Positions 35,401 to 47,400 of a DNA stretch of 64,000 bases are shown one piece after another (within the stretch, counting starts at the first letter, position 1; each line of letters begins with the position of its first letter). A model generated the notes under the pieces. That model was not told the origin of the DNA. It ran no database searches and worked only from the letters and a program-made list of their open reading frames with translations. Origin of the DNA: Aradus depressus (Eukaryota; Arthropoda; Insecta; Hemiptera; Aradidae); the NCBI GenBank assembly GCA_963662175.1, contig OY759226.1, positions 24,908,446 to 24,972,445 of the forward strand. Reading direction: 5' to 3'. A program made the position numbers and the translations under genes.

Positions 35401-38400
35401 TACAACGAAACACTCCAGAATCTTCAGTGACCGCATCCACCAGACTGAGTCGGTACTCCAGTTGAGAATCACGGCCAGGATCACTGGACCAACTGTCTGG
35501 ATAGGTCCTGTAGACAAAGACAAATATTAGGAAAAAGAAGGCCTCTTCATATATTGATAACTGTTCCAAAATGGCGACAGGATCTGAAAATTATTGCGGA
35601 AGAATAATTATACTCAACCATAAATTATATTAGTAACCACAAAGTGAATGTTACATTGTGAAGTTTCATACCGGGAGTAATATTATTTTTTTTAAAAATC
35701 GGTGAATAAAATGTACTTCCCCGGAACGAATTAATCTATAAGTTTTCACTCTCCCTCCAAAATCAACCAACCGTTTGGGCTAGAGTCATTGGTAGACTAA
35801 AATCATAGCGGCTTCTGAATCCTCATACTAAATGTTGTGTCGATTATTTTGGCAGTTATTATTTCTATATACAGAGGTATTTGTGTATAGTTTTCGTTCC
35901 AAAAAAAGTAATTGAAAATACAATTTTTTTCAAAGTGAATTGTCTTATTTAAACTTGATTTTGTGTAGAATCACTATGTAGATGCCCGGAATATGATGGG
36001 ACAAGATTTCACATTTTGATAGACGTATGATCATAGAGAAAAAACTTCGTTATTATGACTCAAGCCCGGGCCTTTAAATACGAAGTAATATCGTCTACTA
36101 CCAGAGCGCTCTTATCGTCACTCTAGTGGACATGAGCCCGAATCTACTGTGAAAGACCTACCCTAAATTTTTATTCTCTAGGGCAGGGGTCTTTAACGAG
36201 TAACTGACATCGTATAGCTTAGCGCCCCATCCGAAGGACAGCGTTCTCAAGTTCTTTTTACCTCCCAGATAAAATAAACTAAGGGCCTCTTGGCTGGGTT
36301 TTGAACCCACGATCTTGAGTAATAGAGGATGATTTTAGAAGATTGGACCACGGGAGTATATTTAGATTCGCTAAAGAAACTAGGAGACTAAGTCCTTCTT
36401 GGAGAACTTGATATCTATAGATAGTATGACTAGATAACATGGTATGGTGCAAGCTGAGCGCTTCCAAGGAAGGGATAAGAACATTGGATACTTAGGTCCC
36501 TAGATGCAGGCACCAGCTCACCCAATATAGTTATATATGTTCTTTTTTTGTTTTCCTCCGAGGGCTGATTGTGTCACCGCGGCCAGAGTAGGCCTATTGT
36601 GTGCCCTGTGTGTGTTGGTCCCCAAAGCAGCCCTGTATGTTTAATAAAATCCAGGATTCTTCTGCAAATTCCTTCCATTACCTGCTTCGGTTCCGTTATG
36701 GCAGATCCGAAGCAGTGAAAATGTCTGCTTTCTAGTGCCCCGCACTTAGCTTAGAATATGAACCGGAGTCTCATTTTCCTCGCCACATTTCCTGCACAGA
36801 GGGCTTCTAGCGATGCCCATATTGTGTAGATGTTTGTTCATATGACAGTGTCCTGTGATCAGCCTTGTCATAGCTCTTAGATCCATTCTGCTCATATTCA
36901 GGAGCTCTCGGCTCCTTTTCTCTCAGGGTTCCGCTACAAAGAGTTTTGAATGTCTTTGCTTTGGGACCTTGCTATGGTACTTGATTTTGCCTAAACTACT
37001 GAATAAAATGAGTGACTTTAAAAAAAAAAAATAGGTCTAAACCAAAAATATTTACAAAAAAGTTTTGTTCCACAAATCATTGAGGAAAGTTTGTATTAAT
37101 AAATAATAATTAAATGATTACCTATAATTGTGACTAACAGCCCATTTCGGAGTTCCAAACCTTCTGATCCATAAACATTCCATGTGTAAGGTAGTTCCTG
37201 GATAAATTATTAATTTCCCGTCATTGCTCTGCATTATTGGTCCAGCCTCGTGTCGAAATAATATCGTGGGAGGTTTCTCAACTAGAAAAAAATTTACAAA
37301 AAGTTACAGAAAAATTACTTCAATTGTTCATTATCATTCCTCTTAAATCTATATTTTCAAGATAAAAGGTCGGATAATCCACTAAGCAAACTTTATAAAG
37401 AAAAAAAATTAGGTGAAACACCAGCTATGTCTTCCCCAGCACGAATTAATCAATCAAGTTTTCGCTCTCCCTCCAAAGCCAATCGACCATTTGAATCTTC
37501 TCTAATATCGGTGATTATCACAGGCACAAACACTGTCACAGACATCAAATTTCGTTTTATTGTCGGCTTTAGGAGGTCAGAAAACTTAAAATTTCTGGGG
37601 TTTTGGACGAATTACATAATCCCCCCCCCCCCCCCCCCCCCTTTACATATAGATGGGGAAGTAATCATAATTGCTGAATGGACATAAGAAAAATTATAAA
37701 CCTCATAATATAGAAAATAAATCATATTTGGATGTTCTTCAACAGGCTTTCTTGTTTCTATTTAGAGATGTTTTCTCCAGAGATCTTGTGTAAGTTCATT
37801 GTAAATACTACTGAATAAAACACTTAGAACAAGTCAAAAATTCCATTAAATTTATATAAAATACACAATATATTTCGCTGGTTAGAGCATTGTCAAGTGT
37901 ACAGGATACAGACTTATGACTTCAGTATTCCTGTAGTCATAAGTCTGTATCCTGTACACTTGACAATGCTCTAACCAGCGAAATATATTGTCTTTTATAT
38001 AAATATAGGAATTTTTGACTCGTGTTTTATTCAGTAGTATTTTTTGTTTCTCCTGTATTGATGCATTTTACAAATTAAATATTATTTTTATACAAATGTA
38101 AAAAAGTGATCGGTGCATCACGAGGAATGTACTTGCCCAGCAGGTATTAATCAAATAATTTTTCTCTCTTTCCTCGAAACCAATGGACCGTTTGGGCTGA
38201 AACTCAATATTTGACTTACATAGTTGCTTCTGAATCCTCAAACTAAATTTTGTTTTGATATATCCATTACATCGGCAGTTATTGGGGTATTTAAGTCAAC
38301 ATAAAATTTAGTATGAGGATTTAGGAGCCCCTATGTAAGTCAACTATTGAATATTAGCGCAAACTGTCGACCAGTTTTGGAGGGAGAGCGAAACATTAAT

Positions 38401-41400
38401 TCGTTCTGGGGAAGTAGATAGCATGATTCAATAACTCTGTGGTCCTAGTCGAAATTTGACAAACATTGTTACACAGAAATTTTTTCTGAAGAAAATGTTT
38501 CCATAAAACCAACTTTTTTCGTATAAATGAAGCGTAAACGTCTGAATATGACATGCAATGGACGGTGAACTACTCGACCCATCTGGCTGAAATTTTGATA
38601 TTTTCACCGGAATAAGGAGTTATGTAGCAAGTTTCCGCGTTCTATTTCTATTAGAAGTGGGTGAGAAACCGATTTGAGGTCACCACACCCAGAATTAATA
38701 TAATATAAATTATATAAAAAATGATCGCGGGCTCGAAACTCGGCCGAAGCCTCTAGGTTTTTTATATTAATGGTAAAAAACCCTGGAGCACGACCTCCTT
38801 CGGGTGTGAAGTTATAATTATATCGTCATAATGGTCCTGAGCCTGTACGACGTCAAGTAGGCATTAAAGAGGTGTAGATAAAGTTGTGGTCTCCCATAGT
38901 AGAGTCGGGCTTTGAGTGATGTCCATTAGAGCAACGATAGAGCGCTTTGGTAATAGGCAATATGACTGGGCATGAGTCATAATAACTAATTATAAAAAAT
39001 AAATACATACGTGCATAGTCATTTTCCTGGTTGAGACCAAAGCAGACAGGACGCTGGCCATCCCATTCACCATCTGTACACTTGCGTCTTGATGAGCCTA
39101 TCATGGCGTACTTGCCAATGTCGGTACACCGAAATTGCTGCAAAAGTGTATTAACATTAGGTCAGACTAGTATTAATTCATAATGGAAACCCTATCAGAA
39201 GATGAAAAACAACACTTTATATGATAGCAAAATTATACCGGTAACCTTCAAAATATAAGTTTTTTTTATTTTAATGGATTTTTATAATTTTGTCTTTTAG
39301 TACATTTGGCTTATATTTCAAATCGAGATTCTATTAATAATGTACAATAATAAAAACAAAAAAATCATTATTATTAGACCATGCCTTCAAGAAGTAGATT
39401 CTAAACCTCAACACTATGACACAATATTACGAATTGTGTAAAACTTAATAATAATTTTTTTTAAAAGTATGTTTTCAAAAGTATTCTCTATTGAATAGAG
39501 AATATATATATTATATAGAGAATATATATCTATATGTATAATATATGGGAGTACATTCGGCATTGCTACCATCTTCAGCCACGACTTAACAAATACTAAT
39601 AAGATATTATACTCATATATATACATTTGGAAAAATAGAGAATATTTTTTGTTATTTTTAAATGTTTTTCTTTATTTTTTCATTTGAAAGTAAATATAGA
39701 TCGAGTATCCAACACGGAATTTTAGCACAATATGTTTTTATTTAGGAATTAATTCAATAAAAAACCTTATTATATTTTTTTTAAAGATCCAAAATTGCTG
39801 ATTTTCATAATTTACTGTTATTTAACGTAACTAGTCAAATTTCTTATTTTTCTTCATCACTCTAACTGCTTTAATGTGTGACTGATATGTCAATATTTAA
39901 TGCAGATAAAACTTCAAATTTTTATGTCCCCCCTCTTTGAAGAATAATAGAATGGAGGATGGAGAGAGGACACACACATATTGTTTCTACTCTTTAAAAA
40001 AGTGAGTTATTAATCCATTTTCAAACAGAGTTGTAATATAGAGGTCTGATATAGTAAACAATTAAAATAATTTAAAAAAACAAACAACAGACATTACGTA
40101 TGGCACATTTTCGGGAAAGATGTGATTATAGAAGTATGGACCATGAGAACTTTCTCAGATTCGTTAAATAATGGGGGAGACTGGTTCCTTCATTAAGGAC
40201 TTGGTATTGGTAGTATAAACAACTAAGTAACACAAATAAATGTTTTTAAAAAAAATATTTTCAATTTCACAAATAATATATAATATGGGAGTACTTTCGA
40301 TATTGCTACCATCTTCAGCCACGACTTAACAAATACTAAATTGAAGTTCAACTAGGTAGTTTACAATCCAAACGGTAGGTAGGTATCCTTTTTCAGCCCC
40401 TACGGGGTTTTCCTATCCTTTCTGTACAGTTAATATTTGAAATATGTAAAAACATAAAAAATGACATTTCGTCCCAATTTGGGATCTTTTATCTTTTAAA
40501 AATAAAATAAAAAGTTTTATAAAATAAAATATACAGTTTCATGAGAGAGTAAGTACGTATACTCTCTCAAAAAACTGTATATTTTATTTTATTTTTATTC
40601 ATATATTAAGAATTGTTATCTTTAATTCACTTCATATATGCATTTAATCAACACATATTACTATTTCAAATTTTTTATTTTTAAGATCCCAATTTGGGAC
40701 CAAATGTAATTTTTTATGTTTTTACATATTTCAAATATTAACTGTACAGAAAGGATAGGAAAACCCCGTAGGGGCGGAAAAAGGATACCTACCTACCGTT
40801 TGGATTGACTACTTAGTTGAACTTCAATTTAGTATTTGTTAAGTCGTGGCTGAAGATGGTAGCAATACAGAAAGTACTTCCATATTATATATTATTTGTG
40901 AAATAGACAATATTTTTTAAAAAACAAGCAGGAATTTATAAACATTGAATAACTTTCCTCAAAATGGTATGACTGAACTAGTGAACTGTTAACTACGAAC
41001 TAGTGAACTGTTAATAAGATAAGTTTCATGAATGCTGCTTACCAACTCGGCTCCAGAAGGGAACTCGACCAACTCCTCAGTTATAGACTGATCCATATAG
41101 AAGGTGGCCACATTGGCTTCGCTGTTCTTGAACAGACAGGTCGTGTTGTCCTTGTTGCTGTTGGACCCTGATCCTGATGGCTCTTCTACTTCTAGGCAAT
41201 ATTATTTAAACAATTATAAACAATTTATATTAAAAAAAAAAAAAAAGTCGTCGGTGAATCAAAATCAGAACGAATTCATCAATTAACTTTTTGCTCCCCC
41301 TCCAGAACCAGACGACCTTTTGCGCTAATGTTCAACAATTGAGTTACGTAGGGGCTCCAACATCCTCAAAAATTCATTACATCGGCGATTTTAGAATTAA

Positions 41401-44400
41401 GCCCCTATCCCTTCAGCGGATATCGCTGAAAGACAGGTTATGTCTTCATTGGGTTTTGACTTTAGATATTGGTGTTTTTGAGTTAAACCCCCCCCTAATT
41501 AAGCCCCTATCCCTTCAGCGGATATCGCTGAAAGACAGGTTATGTCTTCATTGGGTTTTGACTTTAGATATTGGTGTTTTTGAGTTAAACCCCCCCCTAA
41601 TCCCCCCTCGCTTTGCCGGATTTGACTGAAAATCGATATGTGTTGTCCTTATGAGGTTTTAGTCACACATATAAAATTTCGTGTCGATACATTCATTCTA
41701 TCAGTTATTACAGTTTCTATGTTAGGCCTTACCCCTAATCTCCCCTTCTCTTTGGTCGCTTTGTCTAAAAAACAGTTGGTGTAGTCGTTAGAGGGTTCTC
41801 AATTCACATATAAAATTTCGTATTGATATATTCATTCTATGAGGAGTTTTTGTGTTCACAGACATACAGACAGACATTTTTTTTCATATTTGGAAGGCAG
41901 GGTCTCCTTCTGATATCAATCTACCGATTTTGTTGAAAAAAAGTATCAGTGAATCATGAATCACCGGCAATGTACTTCCCCAACACAGATTAATCAACTA
42001 CATTTTCTCTCACTCTGACACCAATCGATCGTATTAATCGATAGTTCAAGGACTTCTGAATTCTCAAACTTAACTACTTGTTGATACTTATCAGGCTTTT
42101 TGAATTGAGCCCCCCTCCTCTGAACCTCCCCTTCCCTTCGAATAGTCGATACGTCTTCCTTTAAGTCGATTCGGCTGAGAATTTATAGATATCGTTCTTA
42201 ACTGTTTCTGGATACACTTATAAAATTTTATGTTGTTATATTCATTCTCTCTCAACGTGTTCACAGACACATACGAGATTTGTTCAAAAATTAACGGGAA
42301 TTTTGTAATTTCGCGGGTTGTATTAGTCCGATTCGCGTGATTTTTTAGTTGTGTTGGAAAACATGTTTGAAAAGTAGCTGTACATTGTTAGCCAAAGTGG
42401 ATGTTTAGTCTGCTGTCAGCAGACAAAGAGGTTACATGTGTCTTGGTACGATCGGCGATTATTTATTTGTTTACAAAATGGATCAGAGAATTTGCATAAA
42501 TTTTGCTATAAGAATGGAATAAAGTGCAGCAAAGTTTTAGAAATGTTAAATATTGCTTTTGGTGAGTCTGCTATGAGTAAATCTAGGGTTTACGAGTGGT
42601 ATAAAAGCTCGACAAGTGCGGTCGAATGTGAAGGTCATGCTCACTGTGTGTTTTTTGATTTTAACTGCAAAGTGCACCATTAGTTCTTGCCACAACGTCA
42701 AACGATCAATAAGGATCAAGCGCAACACCATTTACGTGAAGGAACCCGAAAAAAAAAGCCCGGATTTTTGACGAAACAATTCATGGCTGTTGCACGATGA
42801 TAATGCACCTGCTCACACTTCATTGCTGTTCATGAATTTTTGTCCAAAAACAAGACTGTAATGATTCCCCAGCCTCCGTATTCGCCAGACATGGCTCCGT
42901 GTGACTATTTTCTGTTCCCAACAATAAAGAGAACCTTAAAGGGCCTTCGTTTCACAAGCATAGATGAGATTAAAAGCGCATCGCTGAGATAGCTAAATGC
43001 TATCCCAAAGATCGAGTTCCAGAAGTGTTTCAGGGATTGGAAGAAGCGCTACCATAAGTGTATAATATCTAATGGGGATTATTTTAAAGGGGATAACATT
43101 GATATAGACGAATAAATAAAATTCTTTTCAAAAACGAAAAATTCCCGTTATTTTTTTAACACACCTCTCATACACATACAGACAGGAAATTACATAAATT
43201 TTCCAATACTTGGTATAACTGAGAAACTACAACGAAAGTGGAACTACTCACCACAGTTGAGCGGGTGACCTAACCAGCTGCCGTCCTCACATATAATCTG
43301 CCATGTTGTTTTTTCACCCATAATGGATGTGATACAGTTGAACGTTACTTCGGTGCCATCTGGAAAACTAACAAATATAATAATGATATAAAAAATAAAT
43401 ACAATTATATTTATATATACTATTTCTCTGATTATTGGTAACAAGAGAACTATGTCTGCGACCTCTTGAATGAGAAATTAGAAATGAATATAGAAGTGAG
43501 AGATTTAGACTTTGTGAGGCGTTTAGGAAGAAGGAATGAAAACAAGAATAGGCCTATTCTTTTGAGACATCAGCTTCCGCACTAAACTTCTATTCATGCA
43601 GAATACGTTTAAGTTAAAAGGTACCAAGTTATTTATGTCAAGAGTGAATCAGGAGTTATCGAGTTCACAGACATACAAACAGATTTTGTTTTTAAATTCT
43701 TGTAATTGGGGTTCGGTAAACATGAAATACCGGTGAAAACTGAAGCTCAGACCGATTACTTCCCTTATACATGGTACAGCTGTGGAATGAATGAAGTGTA
43801 CATACTTAGTTTGGTCAGTGGCTAGCGGCTCTCCGTTCTTGTAGGCAAGGGTGCCCCGGACCGCCCTGGGTGGAGAGCAGCTTCCTCGCAGTCCTGACAA
43901 GTAGTCAACCTCGCCCATCTCTCCAGCCTTCGTGATGTCTCCTCCAGCCACGAACATGGAACCTGGGTCTACACAAGAACCAGTAGTCAGGCATTTTTTG
44001 GAGGTTGTTGTGAGCGTGCTGTATTTAATAAAAGACACAGAGCTGTTGTCCACTCACGAGTTTATTTTGCAAAGCCAGCTTTCAGTCTAATGAGACCATC
44101 TTCAGTGCTAACTCTATAATTGACAGGTAAAAGTTAATAAAAATATGTGCATACAAAATAAAATATATATATATAATATATACTATATATTAATTAACAA
44201 ATCTTTTTAGAAATCACAGTTTAGGTCATATAATAGTCATTAAAAATATCAAAGTGAATAGAAAAAAACAAAAAAAAAACATAAATTAACATAAATAACA
44301 AAAACAATGAAATGTTATGTTAATTTTTTTTTTTTTTTGGTTTTTTATTCACTTTGATACTTTTAATGACTATTATATGACCTAAACTGTGACACCAAAT

Positions 44401-44420
44401 CTTTCTAAAAAGATTTGTTA

Positions 44421-44472
<52 letters not shown>

Positions 44473-47400
44473 TTTATTTTCTATGCACATATTTTTATTA
44501 ACTTTTACCTGTCAATCCTAGAGTTAGCACTGAAGATGGTCTAAGTAGACTGAAAGCTGGCTATGCTAAATAAACTAGTGAGTGGACAACAGCCCTGTGT
44601 CTTTTATTAAAGAACCAGTAGTATCAGTCTTGTATGGAGGCAAACTAGGCAGGCAACCTTTGCCTTTGTAAATCGGGTAATATTTACCCTGTTTGCTCCA
44701 CTCACCTGGTTTGCAGTGGGGAGGCCGAGGTCTGAGTTCGCCCAGTACACAGGTGACCGTCTCACTTGTGGATGGCTTATATTCTGTGTCACACTGGAAC
44801 CGAACCGAAGAGCCGTTACCGATGGTCAACCCAGGTCGGTAGCCGAGCAGGTACTGTCCATGAGACACGACGGGCAGCTGACAAGGCGCTAAAACAACCA
44901 ACAGATTACATATAGAATAACTACGAAGGTAGTCCCAGAAGTACCCGACCTAACAAAGAAAACACAAAAAAATATCTTTATTTCTCAACATAGTCTCCTT
45001 TTAGCTCGATACACTTTTCCCAGCGATGTTCAATAGCTTCGATACCCTGTTTTTAGTGAGAACCGTCGAGCTCCTCAAAATATCCATGAACCGGAGATTC
45101 AATCTCTTCATTTTAGGCAAATCTTTTACCACCGAGCCATTTTTTCAAGTTTGGAAAGAGAAAATAATCCGAGGGGGCTAAATCTGGCGAATAGGATGCG
45201 TGAGGAAGCAATTCGAACTTTAACTCATTGATTTTGGCCGCGATAACGGATGTATGTTCGTCTTGGCAGCTTAAACGGCCACGTTTAAACTCTGCCATCC
45301 AATATTTTACTGTTTTAAACGAAGGAGCAGACTCTCCCAGAGTAGAATCTAGCTCGGCTTTGATATTGGTTGAACTGAGACCTTTCAAATGAAAGTATTG
45401 TATCACATAAAGATGATCAATTTTTTCCATGTTTACAAATTCACTGAGAGCGTTCACTACTGATGGCTGCCAAACAAATACTAAACAACTTAGCGTCTTC
45501 AAACATAAAATTTATAAGGTTCGTACTTTGTACCATAGTAATTTTTTTCAAACAACAACCGCCATCTTTACGTGCAGTCGGGTACTTAAGGGACTACCCT
45601 CGTAAGTACACACCAAGAACACGATACCCTGGTAGATCTGCACAGAGCAGAAGTGCGCATATCGCCTATTACCATACATACGTGGACATGAGCCCGATTC
45701 TACTAAATTTTGTCTACATAGGTTTATTCACCTAGGGTAGGGGGTTTTAACGAGACCTGACATCACAGATTCGGGACCATCGCCTGAAGGACGGCGTGCT
45801 CAATGTTTTTTCACCTCCTAGATAAAAACCGAAGGACCTCGGCCGGGTTTCGAACCAGCAATCTTAAGATTAGCACGCTACCGGCGCCCTCTAAAGGTGA
45901 GACTGACTGTGTCTCCATTTTATTTATATTCTTACTAGCCATCATCCAAAAGCCTCGAATCAATAGAATACAAGATATTCAGTTATTTCGAAGCTTTTTT
46001 TAAAATCCTGTACATCATTGTGTTCCTTTGAATAGAATTATTATGACTCATGCCCGGGCTTTAACTAATGGTCATATCGCCTACTACCAGAGCTCTTTCG
46101 TCACTCTGGTGGACAGGAGCCCGACTCTACTATTGGAGTTCTAAATTTTTCTTTACCTAGAGCAGGGGTCCTTAACGAATACCTGAAATCGTACCGGCTC
46201 GGGACCAACGCTTAACGTCCCAACCGAAGGACGGTGTGCTCAAGTTTATTATATCTTTCAGATAAAATAAACTAAACTAAGGGCCTCGGTCGGGTTTCGA
46301 ACCCACGATCTTGAGTTCAGTAAGAAAGCACGCAAACCACTGAGCTACCCGGCCGCCCTAGGTACACTACCTGGAATGCAGGTCGGGATGACAGGAACGT
46401 TCCACTGGCCATGCCAGCACTTCATTCGGCCGTTTCCCTGAACATTGTAGCCGACCCGGCAAGAAAACTCGATAACCTGTCAACAGAGAGAACCTCAATT
46501 AAGAAATTTTCTCAAGAAAATGATGATAAAACATATTGGAAACTAGTAAATGCAAATATTATGTGGTGTGGCCATAACAGAACTTTCTTATACCAACCAC
46601 GTTTGTACACTCTCTACTACTCTATTCTCCCTCCCTCTCTCAAATTTTTAAACAGGCTTTACTGGGCATATGAAAGTGTTGGCATCAGCAGTTTTCTTTG
46701 TTTAACTATACCAGTGAACAGACATCATCTCAAAAATGGTCAAAACCTGTTCAGGGAACCATTTTTTTTTTCTTTGAGGGCTGATGGTACCACCACAGCC
46801 GGAGTAGGCCTATTGTGTGCCCTGTGGTGTGTTGGTCCCTACATCAGCCCTGTATCTTTAATGAAGTCCAGGATGCTGCTGCAGGTTCCTTCCATATCCT
46901 GCCGAAGTCTCATTTTCCTGGTCACATCCAAGAGTTTTGAATGCCCTTTTTTTTTTTTTAAACCCCTCTCCAGAACTAGATGTGTTTCCTGGTGAGCCAA
47001 CTTTCTATTGCTGCCCTTGCGGTGCGGAGACCCCCGCAGAAGGGTTCCGGTCCTCTGTCAGCTAACCTATCTAGTTGATCAGTCCTTTCGTTGCCCTTAA
47101 ACCCCTGATGTCCTGCTACCCATCTCAACTGTACTCTATTTTGGTCCGCTAAGGACTCCAGGACGATCTTGGAATCTATGGTGAAGGTACAAGAAAGTAA
47201 AACTATCAGAATCTGACCTGCGCATGAGGAACAAGAGAAGTGGTGTTTAATATTTGTCCAGTAATCGTGGTACTCCCTCCAGATGTGTAGATTCCATTTT
47301 CGTTCTCTGGGATTTTACAAGGCGCTAAAAAATAAGATAAAAAATTAAATTAATATTTGTAATTCTAAAAAGATTTCTTAAATATTAAAAAAGAAGTACA

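Noticed and set aside
46411..46995. 194-residue open frame on the + strand
   Set aside because: It is antisense to the CCP6 exon and to LINE RNase H sequence; no family resemblance.
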